Of a stretch of DNA of 64,000 nucleotides, positions 28,517 to 38,102 are shown piece by piece. Below the pieces are notes generated by a model that saw nothing but the letters and a program-made list of their open reading frames with translations, made no database searches and had not been told where the DNA came from. Within the stretch, counting starts at the first letter, position 1. Each line of letters starts with the position of its first letter. The DNA is from Streptococcus ovuberis (GTDB taxonomy: Bacteria; Bacillota; Bacilli; Lactobacillales; Streptococcaceae), in assembly GCF_012396585.1 (NCBI RefSeq), contig NZ_JAAXPR010000008.1, forward strand, positions 20,053 to 84,052. The letters are read 5' to 3'. Position numbers and translations under genes: made by a program.

Positions 28517-29817
28517 CCTAGACCACTCTCCTTATTCATCAATTGAATCTCTGCAATGGCCTTTTCGATTGCCCGATTGGTGCCGTCCTGGTAGAAGTGG
28601 AGCAAGCCTGTCGGCCTCTCCAAACTGCGTCCCACGCGCCCACCAATCTGGACCAGACTAGACTTGCTATACAAGCGGTGGTTGGCCTCCACCACAAAAA
28701 CATCCACACAGGGAAAGGTCACTCCCCGCTCCAAGATGGTTGTCGACACCAAAATCGTTACCTCACGCTCACGAAAGGCCGTCACCACCTCCAAACGTTC
28801 AGCAGTCTGACTGGATACAAAGCCGACTTGCTCCGCTGGAAAATAGGATTCTAAACAGTTCGCTAAAGCTTGTCCCATGGTAATCTCTGGTGCAAAAATC
28901 AGGAGAGGAAATCCTGTCTGACGCTGCTCTCTAATATCTTTCAAGAGTTTTTGGGGCAATGTCTTTTGAGCGATCGCCTTCTGAAAACCTGAAAGCCATA
29001 CTTTTCTGGGGACAACTAGAGGATTTTCATGAAAGCGTCTTGGAAGACGTAACAGAATCAATTCTCCTTTTTGCACCTGCCTGTCTAGTTCTTCGGTTGA
29101 GGTGGCTGTAAGCACTAACTTGCACCCTTTTAAGGTCAGAGACTGGTTGACTGCATGATATAACATAGGATTATCCACAAAAGGAAAGGCATCCACCTCA
29201 TCAATAATTAACAGATCAAAGGCTTGGTAAAACTTCAAAAGCTGATGGGTCGTAGCAATGACCAAGGGTGTCCTAAAATAGGGGTCTCCCTCTCCATGCA
29301 AGAGAGCAATCGGGCAGGAAAAATCTTGACTCAATCGGCGATAAAGCTCAATGCAAACATCAATCCGGGGTGTCGCAATGCAGACGGCCTGTCCTTTAGC
29401 TAACGTTTCAGCAACCACTTGATAAATCATCTCGGTCTTTCCAGCCCCTGTCACTGCATGAACGAGAGCGCTTTGTCCGCCAGCCACAGCTTCTAATAAG
29501 CCTTTTGAAATCCTCTCCTGCCAAGCCGTCAGTTGGCCTTTCCAAAGCAGGTAATCCTTAGGTTCAAAGGGAGTCTGCGGGATGTGGTAAAGAGTTTGAT
29601 CACTTCTCACTCTTCCCAGCAGCAAGCACTCTCGACAATAAGTTGCTCCGATTGGCAATAAACACTTGACTGTGTCCATTTCTGAGCCACATCGGCCACA
29701 AAACTGGCGTCCTTTTTCCTCTCTGACAGCTGGCAAAGTTTCTGCATAAGCGGCAAAACTTTCTGGCAACTGTCCTTCTACAAAAAGGCGCCCACGGTAA
29801 TCATCTAAATTCTCCAT
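28513..29817 (-). CDS. comFA: Late competence DNA translocase ComFA
   Basis: A 434-residue superfamily 2 helicase that drives single-stranded DNA import. Zinc cysteines CGRCGSEM...CREC (about 40-70), Walker A HAVTGAGKTEM, DEVD box IIDEVDAFP, motif III TATST and motif VI QIGGRVGRS are present. Upstream, seven bases before the ATG, is a cin-box-like AACGAATG (29832-29825), indicating control by the competence sigma factor ComX. Divergent from yigZ with only 56 bases between starts. Confidence 0.95.
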   Translation of the reverse strand: MENLDDYRGRLFVEGQLPESFAAYAETLPAVREEKGRQFCGRCGSEMDTVKCLLPIGATYCRECLLLGRVRSDQTLYHIPQTPFEPKDYLLWKGQLTAWQERISKGLLEAVAGGQSALVHAVTGAGKTEMIYQVVAETLAKGQAVCIATPRIDVCIELYRRLSQDFSCPIALLHGEGDPYFRTPLVIATTHQLLKFYQAFDLLIIDEVDAFPFVDNPMLYHAVNQSLTLKGCKLVLTATSTEELDRQVQKGELILLRLPRRFHENPLVVPRKVWLSGFQKAIAQKTLPQKLLKDIREQRQTGFPLLIFAPEITMGQALANCLESYFPAEQVGFVSSQTAERLEVVTAFREREVTILVSTTILERGVTFPCVDVFVVEANHRLYSKSSLVQIGGRVGRSLERPTGLLHFYQDGTNRAIEKAIAEIQLMNKESGLG

Positions 29818-29824
29818 ACTCTTT

Positions 29825-29832
29825 CATTCGTT
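29825..29832 (-). promoter_or_regulatory. Cin-box-like ComX site of comFA
   Basis: AACGAATG on the minus strand, six of eight matches to TACGAATA with the core CGAAT intact and a T-run upstream. Seven bases separate it from the comFA ATG. Confidence 0.5.
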
Positions 29833-29838
29833 CTTTTT

Positions 29839-29867
29839 TTGAAAAAAGGAGCATTTCTTGGTACAAT
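29839..29867 (+). promoter_or_regulatory. yigZ promoter ending at the start codon
   Basis: TTGAAA (29839-29844), 17-base spacer, TACAAT (29862-29867) with TGG before it. Only six bases separate the -10 from the ATG, which implies a leaderless transcript. Confidence 0.7.
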
Positions 29868-29873
29868 GACCTT

Positions 29874-30503
29874 ATGGAATACAAGACTATCACACAGGAC
29901 GGCTCCGTCGAAGAAGAAATCAAAAAATCCCGCTTTATCTGCCACCTCAAACGGGTGGAGACAGAAGAAGAAGCCCGTGCTTTTATCCAGCACATCAAAA
30001 AAGAGCACTACAAGGCCAACCACAACTGCTCTGCTTTTATCTTAGGAGAGAACAGCCAAGTCAAGCGCAGCAGTGATGATGGCGAACCTTCAGGGACAGC
30101 AGGAGTTCCTATGCTCGGTGTTTTAGAGGCGCTTGAAGTCACCAACGTTGTCGCCGTTGTCACCCGCTATTTTGGTGGCATCAAACTGGGAGCCGGTGGG
30201 CTGATCAGAGCTTACGCGGGCAGTGTATCCAAGGCTGTTCAAGAGATCGGTCGTGTCCAAATCAAAGAGCAACAGGGGATTCGGTTAGTCTTAAGTTACC
30301 CCCAATACCAAGACTTTACCAATTTTCTAAAGCAGAACCAACTCTATGAAATTGATCCTCAATTTACCACTCAAGTAACGACCGAAATCTTTGTAGACAA
30401 GGAAGCAACGCAAAACACCATTGATCAATTGACCGAATTCTTTCAGGGCAAAGCTCAACTAGAGATTTCCGATATCCGAGAAATTGAGGTTCCTCTGATT
30501 TAA
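29874..30503 (+). CDS. yigZ: YigZ/IMPACT family protein (UPF0029)
   Basis: A 209-residue two-domain protein. The N-terminal UPF0029 domain has the signature [17 protein letters not shown] and [18 protein letters not shown]; a DUF1949 domain follows (about 135-209). Bacterial members are thought to bind nucleic acid and act around translation; no reaction is established. The ATG at 29874 fits the family start ([10 protein letters not shown]), yet no ribosome site precedes it because the promoter ends at 29867. Confidence 0.93.
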   Translation: MEYKTITQDGSVEEEIKKSRFICHLKRVETEEEARAFIQHIKKEHYKANHNCSAFILGENSQVKRSSDDGEPSGTAGVPMLGVLEALEVTNVVAVVTRYFGGIKLGAGGLIRAYAGSVSKAVQEIGRVQIKEQQGIRLVLSYPQYQDFTNFLKQNQLYEIDPQFTTQVTTEIFVDKEATQNTIDQLTEFFQGKAQLEISDIREIEVPLI

Positions 30504-30530
30504 AAAAGCTATCCCCACGATAGCTTTTTT
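30502..30530 (+). terminator. Terminator of yigZ
   Basis: AAAAAAGCTATC (30502-30513), loop CCCAC, GATAGCTTTTTT (30519-30530). It overlaps the stop codon and is symmetrical enough for both directions. Confidence 0.85.
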
Positions 30531-30534
30531 ATAT

Positions 30535-30563
30535 TTTACAAAGTCTGCTAGACTTCTTATACT
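30535..30563 (+). promoter_or_regulatory. cysK promoter
   Basis: TTTACA (30535-30540), 17-base spacer, TATACT (30558-30563), 30 bases before the cysK ATG. Confidence 0.7.
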
Positions 30564-30594
30564 GGAGATACTAGGTATTCAGAAAGGAAAGCTT

Positions 30595-31518
30595 ATGACA
30601 CTTTATCAAAATATCACCGAACTTGTCGGAAAAACACCCATTGTTAAACTCAACCGCATCGTTCCTGAAGGTGCAGCTGATGTTTACGTCAAGTTAGAAG
30701 CCTTTAACCCCGGTTCTTCTGTCAAAGACCGCATCGCCCTCAACATGATCAAAGACGCTGAAGAGCGCGGCGTCCTAAAGCCTGGAGACACCATCGTTGA
30801 GCCAACGTCCGGTAACACTGGTATCGGTCTTGCTTGGGTAGGTGCTGCTCTCGGTTACAAGGTCATTATCGTCATGCCAGACACCATGTCTATCGAACGT
30901 CGCAAAATCATCCAAGCCTACGGCGCTGAACTCATCTTGACGCCAGGTGCAGAAGGAATGAAAGGCGCCATTGCCAAGGCACAAGCAATCGCCGAAGAAA
31001 GACAAGGTTTCGTGCCTCAGCAATTTATCAACCAAGCCAACCCTGCCGTTCACGAAGCCACCACTGGACCAGAAATCCTGGAAGCCTTTGGACCAAAGGG
31101 ACTGGATGCCTTTGTCTCAGGTGTCGGAACTGGTGGAACCATTTCTGGAGTATCCCATGTCCTCAAAGAAGCTAATCCTGACGTGCAAATCTATGCTGTC
31201 GAAGCAGACGAATCAGCTGTCCTATCTGGTGAAAAGCCTGGACCTCACAAGATTCAAGGCATCTCTGCAGGCTTCATTCCGGATACCCTTGACACCCAAG
31301 CCTATGACGGCATTGTCCGCGTCAGCTCTGACAACGCCATCGCTACAGGTCGAGCTATCGGTGGCCAAGAAGGGTTCCTGCTAGGCATTTCAGGTTCTGC
31401 TGCTGTTTATGCAGCCATTGAAGTCGCTAAAAAATTAGGTGCCGGCAAAAAAGTCTTAGCCATCGCACCAGACAACGGCGAACGTTACCTCTCAACCGTC
31501 CTCTACGATTTTGAGTAA
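30595..31518 (+). CDS. cysK: Cysteine synthase A (O-acetylserine sulfhydrylase)
   Basis: A 307-residue PLP enzyme making cysteine from O-acetylserine and sulfide. The PLP lysine lies in [13 protein letters not shown] (about residue 44), the substrate loop is [11 protein letters not shown], the phosphate-binding loop GTGGTISGV and the [12 protein letters not shown] segment is intact. Preceded by AAAGGAAAG. Own promoter and terminator; next to yigZ as in pneumococcus. Confidence 0.96.
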   Translation: MTLYQNITELVGKTPIVKLNRIVPEGAADVYVKLEAFNPGSSVKDRIALNMIKDAEERGVLKPGDTIVEPTSGNTGIGLAWVGAALGYKVIIVMPDTMSIERRKIIQAYGAELILTPGAEGMKGAIAKAQAIAEERQGFVPQQFINQANPAVHEATTGPEILEAFGPKGLDAFVSGVGTGGTISGVSHVLKEANPDVQIYAVEADESAVLSGEKPGPHKIQGISAGFIPDTLDTQAYDGIVRVSSDNAIATGRAIGGQEGFLLGISGSAAVYAAIEVAKKLGAGKKVLAIAPDNGERYLSTVLYDFE

Positions 31519-31539
31519 GTCCTCCTACTAGAGCAAAGT

Positions 31540-31577
31540 CCCCCACACTTTGAAATGGTGTGAGGGGATGTTTTTAT
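31540..31577 (+). terminator. Terminator of cysK
   Basis: CCCCACAC (31541-31548) pairs with GTGTGAGGGG (31557-31566) with one bulge, followed by a T-rich tract. It also serves the convergent beta-glucuronidase remnant. Confidence 0.7.
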
Positions 31578-32083
31578 TTTTCAAGCCATCTTTTTTGAAT
31601 CTCAAAAGCGACAGACTTAGGACGCCTATCCCTCGTAAAGATGCCTTTTAGGTTGCCATCTATGCGACGAATATTATTTCCCGTTGCAAAGTCTGCAAAA
31701 TTCCATAAATGCTCTCCAATAATGTATTCATATCGATCCAAGACAGCAAAATGTTCTTGATAAAATTGTACTTGAAATTCTTCTGAATAGGGATTTTTGT
31801 ATAAGGAGTGCATTCCAGAAACCGTGTCAACCCCAAATTCAGAAAACATTATAGGTTTATCTGGGTATTTTTCATGCCAACGCTCAATTTCAGCACATAA
31901 TTTCGGAATGGCTGCATCTAAATAACCGTGGTCAATGTACCACCCATAATAGCGATTTAAACAGATAATATCGCACATTTCTGTAATCTTATCTAATTCT
32001 GGGGTAGCGTTGACGATGTTAGGAACTACTATCGGCCGTTTTTCAAAGTCTAGTTTTCTTTGATTATCATATGAGCCAATTAT
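31574..32083 (-). pseudogene. C-terminal remnant of a GH2 beta-glucuronidase
   Basis: An uninterrupted frame of about 169 codons with the end of a UidA-type enzyme: FEKRPIVVPNI, CLNRYYGWY, the catalytic-nucleophile region MFSEFGVDT, IGEHLWNFADFATGN and KGIFTRDRRPKSVA. The N-terminal two-thirds are missing; an in-frame stop at 32084-32086 and the lipoprotein gene lie just upstream. The first Met within it (31978) has no ribosome site. Intact family members are about 600 residues. It records deletion within a glycan-use locus. Confidence 0.88.
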
Positions 32084-32098
32084 TTATTAGCAAGAGCG

Positions 32099-33817
32099 CT
32101 ATGGCTGGGTAAAAAGCAGTTGCCCTGTCTCGCTATCTCTCTCATATTGTTTAAAGAAATTCCAGATATAGGCAGCTTCTGGTCTATAATTCCAATGAGC
32201 TAAATTTTTTATCGTAACCAATCGAATAAGTTCTTGATTCTCATTATCTACATCTACCATAGAACCTGAGAGAATTTCCTTATCTCCGAGAATTCCCTCT
32301 ACTTGGTTAGATAAAGCAACTCCAAAATACGGATTTAAATTTAAATCTGGCTTAGATGATACAGGCAAATCATTCATTCTCTGATAGGCTTGGATGAACT
32401 CAAACATTGAAACATTGGGATCATCAAAGAAAACATTTGGCATACCAAACGGACTACTCCCATCTACTGGCACCATTTGGAAGAAATCATGATCTCCAAC
32501 AACATAGAGGTATGGAATTTTGTTCCCGTTATAGTCTCTTGCTAACTGCGTTAATTCCTCCTTGTCAATTCCTGGAGCAGAAACTGAAGCTCCCGCAGCA
32601 AATACATCTGAGTGCTTAGCAGCCCAAAGAGCAGTCTTTGAACCACCTGCTGATAAACCAGTCAAATAAATACGACTTGTATCAATTTGTGGATAAGTTT
32701 CCTTGAGATAGTCAATCAGCTCCAATACTCCCTCTTCACCTAGTCCATCTACCTTGGCAAAGTTTAATTCCTTCTCCTGCCACTCTGGAGACACAATAAC
32801 AATGTCCTCTTTCGCTGCCACTTCAACCCAACCGCTAGTATCTCCTTGAAGACATGGGTCATTAGCAAATCCATGCAATGTAATAATCAAAGGGATCGTA
32901 CCCTTAGATGCGTCTTTGATTGTTTTCGGAACATACTCATACCAAGTATACGAACCTTCACCGTTAAGGGGAACTTCTTCATTTTGGTTATATATAATAC
33001 CTAATTTCTCAAAATCAATAACTGGTTCTAAACCATATCCTGATGTAATTTCTTTAGCATTAGCATTATAAAATTCTGTTATGTCATTATGCATTCGGTA
33101 ATTCTGCGACAAGATCTTTGACCAGGCATCTTCAAATATTTTGGCAAGTTCATTTTCTAAATTGGACACTACTACTTTTTGCAATGGATTCGATTGATCT
33201 TGATAAGTATCACTGACTTTCTTATCATCCTGACCATACAATAAATTGACTGCTTCGTCTGAATTTACAATGTAAGTTGGCACTTGTTCTCTTAGACTTA
33301 CTCCTTCATCAACTTTACCATTAATCGTTAAGATACCAGCTATAAGGTAACCATATTTCGGCGCAAGTTTATTATTGACAAACGTTGCACCTTCGTCAAT
33401 CCCAATCAATTTTATATTAGCGACGGGAGCTTGAGAAATTAGATCAATAAAGGCTACCATATCATCATTTGAGTAGGTGCTACCATTTATAGGTGGGATG
33501 ACATAAACATTAGAAGCCCATTCTTCAACAACATCCGACATTTCAAATTCAGCCACTAAGGCATTAGCTTCGTCTACTGTCTTTGGCCCAGCATATATAT
33601 AAAAGGTTGGCGTCAAAACATTTGACCGATCACTTCTATAACCAGCCTCTTCAGCATTAAAGTGATAGTACTTAAACTCGGGATTATTAGAGTCTTGCTT
33701 GCTAACCAAAGACACCGCAGATTCTTTGTCCACTGTACTTTGCTTATCTGAAGTCTGTGTTTGACAGGCCGTTAATAAAATTATACTAATGAGTATCAAA
33801 AAGATTTTTTTCTTCAT
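32099..33817 (-). CDS. Secreted lipoprotein with a carbohydrate-esterase-like alpha/beta-hydrolase domain
   Basis: A 572-residue surface lipoprotein: signal peptide with lipobox LLTAC (Cys18), an N-terminal region of about 260 residues of unknown fold, then a feruloyl-esterase/depolymerase-like hydrolase domain. Oxyanion segment LIITLHGFANDP, nucleophile GLSAGG (about 395), acid in VVGDHDFF and a probable His in KNLAHWNYRPEA. The cysteine in CLQGDTSGW follows the usual plan. A role in deacylating glycans or glycosides for the neighbouring rhamnosidase and PTS is inferred. Intact, AT-rich, follows GH78 after 32 bases. Confidence 0.8.
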   Translation of the reverse strand: MKKKIFLILISIILLTACQTQTSDKQSTVDKESAVSLVSKQDSNNPEFKYYHFNAEEAGYRSDRSNVLTPTFYIYAGPKTVDEANALVAEFEMSDVVEEWASNVYVIPPINGSTYSNDDMVAFIDLISQAPVANIKLIGIDEGATFVNNKLAPKYGYLIAGILTINGKVDEGVSLREQVPTYIVNSDEAVNLLYGQDDKKVSDTYQDQSNPLQKVVVSNLENELAKIFEDAWSKILSQNYRMHNDITEFYNANAKEITSGYGLEPVIDFEKLGIIYNQNEEVPLNGEGSYTWYEYVPKTIKDASKGTIPLIITLHGFANDPCLQGDTSGWVEVAAKEDIVIVSPEWQEKELNFAKVDGLGEEGVLELIDYLKETYPQIDTSRIYLTGLSAGGSKTALWAAKHSDVFAAGASVSAPGIDKEELTQLARDYNGNKIPYLYVVGDHDFFQMVPVDGSSPFGMPNVFFDDPNVSMFEFIQAYQRMNDLPVSSKPDLNLNPYFGVALSNQVEGILGDKEILSGSMVDVDNENQELIRLVTIKNLAHWNYRPEAAYIWNFFKQYERDSETGQLLFTQP

Positions 33818-33849
33818 TTCCTTTCCTCCTCAAATATAGGTTAGAAATC

Positions 33850-36087
33850 CTAATCCAGTAGGTTAACAATAATATTCAAATCCGTTTCAATAGATATTCT
33901 ATCCTTTAAAGCCTTAGAATAATATATCGACAAATCCTTATGCGTCCATTCCAGCTGCACTCTCCCCTCAGGAAGTTGGTAGGACCCCTTCACCCACTCT
34001 AAAGGTAAATTCGACGCAGGTGCTATTTCTATCCTTCCACCAGAAACCTTTATCCCCAAAACTTCTCGAATAAGCCAGCTAGAGTATGATGAAAACATGG
34101 CATGATTTTTTGAACCTGTGAACGTTTCTCCTCCTGAGAAATGTTCAGACAAGGTTTGATTTCCAGACCTTATCATATCCATGTAACTTGGTGTAGCTTG
34201 ACGAGTCAACCAATCAAAAATCAACCGATTGTCTCCACGTTTTGCAAATTCCTCATAAGCCCAAGACATGCCAAAGATACCAAACGGGAAAATACCATCT
34301 CGCGACCTGATGGCTACTACCAATTTATCATACCAGATAACTTCATCATCAACTAAGCCCGTTCTCAGCGCAAAAATGATACTAGAAGCACTTCCAGAAG
34401 CGAATCGTTGCTGAACATCATCGTAAAACTCATTTTTGATGGAATGTTTAACAATTTCGATAACTTTTCCAAGTTCTTCTTGGTAAGGTTTCAAGTCCGA
34501 TAAATACCGACTCAACTTTTGATAAGTCTGTAAGTTCAAGAGATACATGACAGCAGAACAAAATTCTTGGTCAGGTGATTTAATAAAAAATCCAGAAGCT
34601 GTTTCATCAATAGACCCCCAGTCTCCTAGACAACACATCTTGACATAATCGTAATCAAAAGACATAAGGTGATTCAGGTGTTTTTTTAAGGCTTCTTGAT
34701 ACTGTTCAATAAAGTCTTTATCACCATGTTCTTCAAGAATTGTTAGTGCTAAGGTTGGCAAAACCAGTTGCCAGCCCAACGCTCCAGATCCATTGGAAGT
34801 TCCATTAGTCATGATACCAACATAAGGAGCTGTTTGTGTGATTCCTCCGTCAAGTCTTTGGTCATTTATAAAGTCAATCAATACTTTTTTAAAGATTTTT
34901 TCTGCATCAATAGTATTAAGATGGGTCTGCAATAACGCTACTATATCGCCTCCATACCCTAACCGTTCTCTAGAACAATCTTCAAAATAGGAATGAATAT
35001 TATGAAGGCGCGTATTTCTTCCTGCAATCCATAATTGATTTAAAACCTCAGACGAACATTCAAATTGACTGATATTTTCAACAGATGTGTGAACTCTATA
35101 GGCTATCATCTCTCGAAGAGGAAAACTATCGCTTCCCGTCTTTACCACAACATAACGAAAGGAATGATAAGTGTATTGGTTACTGTAATGAAGGACGCCC
35201 GTTTTTGTTTTGATTATTTGATCTTCTTGAATAATGGGCTTATCTGGCTCAATATTTTTATTATCATCTTTCAAACCATATCGCCCACTTATAGTAGAGG
35301 TGAAATCCAATTTTCCCCCACTACTTGACTTTTCCTCAGCATATTGAAGCAAAATAGTTCCAATATAATCTGGTTTCACTTCAAAAGCAATTTGGCCACT
35401 AAGAATCTGACCAAAATCCACAAGCCAGTTTTCTCCAAACCTCTCGATATTCACTGGTCTTATTGTTTCATGTCGTTTGATTTTAGGAATGAAACTTGGA
35501 ACCAGTTGACCTGCTGGACCAGGAACAGCAACCGTCTGAGGATTAGAATCTTCATTCCAATTCTCATCTGTAAAAACTTCACCAATATAGATATCGTTTT
35601 GTAACAAATGTCCAAAGCCAGAGTCCCAGGTAGAGTCAGAATAAATATGACGTTCACCTATTTGTATGTCACAGATTAAACACGGTTTTCCAATAGGTAG
35701 CTGTTTACGAATATTATATTTTCCAAGAATGTGAACTGGTGCCGGATTATACCAGCCATTAGCTAGTTCAATAATTATTTTATTAGTCCCTCTTTTCAAA
35801 TAAGGACTAATATCATAAGTATCATAATATACTACTTTGTCATAGTTTGTAACATCGCTATTTAAAAATGCATCTCCAAGTCTCTGTCCATTTAAATAAG
35901 CAGTATAATAACCAAGACCACAAACTGCTAAACTAGCTTTACTTTCTCCGTCCCAAATAAAGTTTTTAGAAAAAGTCATATTAGGCTTATCTTGAAAAAA
36001 TGAGAATTCCTTTTCAATGGGATTATCTTTTCGTGTAATCCATTTAGCCTCTAGAAAATGTTCTTTTTGATTATATTTTTTTGTCAT
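33850..36087 (-). CDS. GH78 alpha-L-rhamnosidase
   Basis: A 745-residue enzyme releasing terminal alpha-L-rhamnose. Start ATG 36087, five bases after GAGG, is better than the 36120 reading. N-terminal beta domains (GLGYYTAYLNGQRLGDAFLN; NGWYNP) are followed by the (alpha/alpha)6 barrel with DCSRERLGYGGD, the family's catalytic-acid segment, then LGDWGSIDE and a C-terminal beta domain (GGRIEIAPAS). No signal peptide, so intracellular. It would act on a rhamnosylated sugar imported by the PTS beside it. Confidence 0.9.
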   Translation of the reverse strand: MTKKYNQKEHFLEAKWITRKDNPIEKEFSFFQDKPNMTFSKNFIWDGESKASLAVCGLGYYTAYLNGQRLGDAFLNSDVTNYDKVVYYDTYDISPYLKRGTNKIIIELANGWYNPAPVHILGKYNIRKQLPIGKPCLICDIQIGERHIYSDSTWDSGFGHLLQNDIYIGEVFTDENWNEDSNPQTVAVPGPAGQLVPSFIPKIKRHETIRPVNIERFGENWLVDFGQILSGQIAFEVKPDYIGTILLQYAEEKSSSGGKLDFTSTISGRYGLKDDNKNIEPDKPIIQEDQIIKTKTGVLHYSNQYTYHSFRYVVVKTGSDSFPLREMIAYRVHTSVENISQFECSSEVLNQLWIAGRNTRLHNIHSYFEDCSRERLGYGGDIVALLQTHLNTIDAEKIFKKVLIDFINDQRLDGGITQTAPYVGIMTNGTSNGSGALGWQLVLPTLALTILEEHGDKDFIEQYQEALKKHLNHLMSFDYDYVKMCCLGDWGSIDETASGFFIKSPDQEFCSAVMYLLNLQTYQKLSRYLSDLKPYQEELGKVIEIVKHSIKNEFYDDVQQRFASGSASSIIFALRTGLVDDEVIWYDKLVVAIRSRDGIFPFGIFGMSWAYEEFAKRGDNRLIFDWLTRQATPSYMDMIRSGNQTLSEHFSGGETFTGSKNHAMFSSYSSWLIREVLGIKVSGGRIEIAPASNLPLEWVKGSYQLPEGRVQLEWTHKDLSIYYSKALKDRISIETDLNIIVNLLD

Positions 36088-36100
36088 GCGCACCTCAAAT

Positions 36101-36433
36101 TCAAAAATAGTTTTTTCCAATCCAATCAGCTTCTGATAACTTCGTTGCTAGAACAGCTATACCTTCTTGACTTGGTAATGAGAGACGAATATAGCCAGTA
36201 ACTCCCTCTTGAACACATTCTCTGGTCATTTCCCAAATATCTATGATTTCAAGTCTATATTTTCCTTTTTCTGGGAGTAAAAGGTACCTTATATTTACCA
36301 TTACCTGCATAAAAGCCTTAACAATTTTTTTCTTACCATTACAAATTACTTCGACACTTACGTCTACATCAACTTTAGAAGAACTTGGTTCCTATCCTGT
36401 GAACTGTAATTCTAAAATTTCATACTGCCTCAC
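36101..36433 (-). pseudogene. Degenerate glycoside-hydrolase gene with DUF5060/DUF5605-like ends
   Basis: From GTG 36433 (GGAG six bases upstream) the frame reads RQYEILELQFTG, then a TAG stop, then PSSSKVDVDVSVEVICNGKKK, resembling a DUF5060 N-terminus. Around 36300 a frameshift hides GNGKYKVPFTP. The remaining frame (KGKYRLEIIDIWEMT ... GYIRLSLPSQEGIAVLATKL) resembles the C-terminal domain of the same enzymes. The catalytic middle is absent. Interpreted as a glycosidase gene broken by stop, frameshift and internal deletion. Confidence 0.65.
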
Positions 36434-36445
36434 TCTAGTCTCCTT

Positions 36446-36476
36446 TAAAAATTCGTTGCCTCAAAAAGGCAACGAA
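36446..36476 (-). terminator. Terminator after the PTS genes
   Basis: TTCGTTGCC (36452-36460), seven-base loop, GGCAACGAA (36468-36476), with TTTTT following on the minus strand. It begins six bases after the EIIC stop and separates the PTS genes from the hydrolase genes. Confidence 0.8.
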
Positions 36477-36481
36477 CTCAT

Positions 36482-37771
36482 CTATTCTGAACGTTCTTGT
36501 TGGTAGAGTTTGTTATCAACTGTTTTAATAAACGGAAGATAGAAGAGAGTTACTACCACTAACTGAATCATTTGCAATACGGCTCCCCTCCAACTATTGG
36601 TTACCAAAAAGCCACTCAAAATAACAGGTGTTGTCCACGGTAGCTGAACCAATCCTGTTGGTACAGGAACTAAATTCAAAGCCATAGCTACATAGGCAAT
36701 AACTCCCGATACGACCGAGGATAAGAACGCTGGAATAATCAACGAAAAATTAAGCATGATGGGGAATCCAAAGAGGGCTGGTTCACCAACGTTAAAGACA
36801 TATGGTGCAACTGAAATACGACTGACTTGCTTATACTGCTTACTTTTGGCGAATATAAGAGCTGCAAGCACAGCCCCCTGAAGCCCGATACTCATGAAAT
36901 GGGTAAAGAAGGAGTTCGAAATAATGTTAGGTGCTACTTGTCCGGCTAATGTGGCTACTCGATTTTGCTCTTCAAGCATTTGCCAAACTGGTGTCATAAC
37001 CCCTTGTACAATGGAGCCTCCATGTAAACCGAAGAACCATAGAATATTTTCAAATAACTTAACAAGAATCGAACCAAAAATCGATCCACCAAGAATGGTT
37101 AGAGGTAATCCTAATGTACTATTAATAAGTGTGACAGCAGTCATACCAGTAAGATCCACTAGTAGACGGATTATCCAGAAAACGATTACAACAAGAAAAC
37201 TTGGAATCATTGATTCAAATGGGGCAGAAACAGCTGGCGGAACCGAAGCTGGCATCTTAATTTTAATGCCTTTTCGATCAATAGCTCTATAGATGACTGC
37301 TGTAAAAATAGAAACTAGCATACCAACAAACATTGATTCTGCACTAACAGATGCTAATTTAAGTACAAAACCACTCTCTTCCAAAAAAATAGTAGGTGTC
37401 ATAATCAAAAATGAAACCAAGGCTGTCAGGACGACCTGAAGTTTATTTAAGTTCATTTTGTCTGAAATCGAATAAGCGGTAGTAATAGCAACCAGAAGAC
37501 CACCAATGGCCAGACTAGCATTATAAACGATAAGTAGTTTCCCTTGCCAAACAGCTGTCTCAACACCAATTAGATTTGTAATAAAATTATTGAATCCTTC
37601 AACAGGAAAGGCTGCAAAAATCAAGAAGACCGATGCTATAAAGGTGAAAGGCACATAAGCTAGCATAGCATCACGGATAGCAGTAACATACATGTTACGA
37701 TTCATAGCTGTTGCAAATTTTCCCATTCTTAATTGCAAGCTAGATATAAATGATTGGTTATTCTCACTCAT
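36482..37771 (-). CDS. PTS lactose/cellobiose-family EIIC permease
   Basis: A 429-residue sugar channel of the lactose/cellobiose class, with about ten hydrophobic segments. Visible are AYVPFTFIASVFLIFAAFPV near the N-terminus, the substrate-site region FGLHGGSIVQGVMTPVWQM and FNVGEPALFGFPIMLN, both hallmark segments. Imports and phosphorylates a beta-glycoside-type disaccharide with the EIIB and EIIA encoded just upstream. 15 bases after the EIIB gene. Substrate inferred only from neighbours. Confidence 0.92.
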   Translation of the reverse strand: MSENNQSFISSLQLRMGKFATAMNRNMYVTAIRDAMLAYVPFTFIASVFLIFAAFPVEGFNNFITNLIGVETAVWQGKLLIVYNASLAIGGLLVAITTAYSISDKMNLNKLQVVLTALVSFLIMTPTIFLEESGFVLKLASVSAESMFVGMLVSIFTAVIYRAIDRKGIKIKMPASVPPAVSAPFESMIPSFLVVIVFWIIRLLVDLTGMTAVTLINSTLGLPLTILGGSIFGSILVKLFENILWFFGLHGGSIVQGVMTPVWQMLEEQNRVATLAGQVAPNIISNSFFTHFMSIGLQGAVLAALIFAKSKQYKQVSRISVAPYVFNVGEPALFGFPIMLNFSLIIPAFLSSVVSGVIAYVAMALNLVPVPTGLVQLPWTTPVILSGFLVTNSWRGAVLQMIQLVVVTLFYLPFIKTVDNKLYQQERSE

Positions 37772-37786
37772 TTTAAAAACTCCTTT

Positions 37787-38092
37787 TTACATTAACGAAG
37801 CTAATGCAGTCTCAAGAACATTCGCCCCATTCATCATCCCATAATCTGCCAGACTAATTACATTAATTTTCATATCAGTACCAGCATATTTTGTTTTAAA
37901 TTCTTCTTCCAAAAAGCTGATTTGAGGTCCTAAAAGAAGAACATCTGTCTGCCCTTTATACTTCTCAAATGCAGACTCAGCCATAGCTATGATATTAGCT
38001 TCAATTCCTTTGGCAGTTGCTGCCTCCTTCATCTTAGTAACAAGCATTGAAGTAGAAAAACCGCCAGCACACACTAGTGTAATGTTTACCAT
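37787..38092 (-). CDS. PTS lactose/cellobiose-family EIIB
   Basis: A 101-residue phosphocarrier. The phosphorylated cysteine is in the N-terminal loop TLVCAGGFSTSMLVTKM (Cys7). Start ATG 38092 with AGGAG seven bases upstream; the upstream extension overlaps EIIA and is not used. Between EIIA (10 bases) and EIIC. Confidence 0.92.
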   Translation of the reverse strand: MVNITLVCAGGFSTSMLVTKMKEAATAKGIEANIIAMAESAFEKYKGQTDVLLLGPQISFLEEEFKTKYAGTDMKINVISLADYGMMNGANVLETALASLM

Positions 38093-38102
38093 ATTTATTC
38101 TC

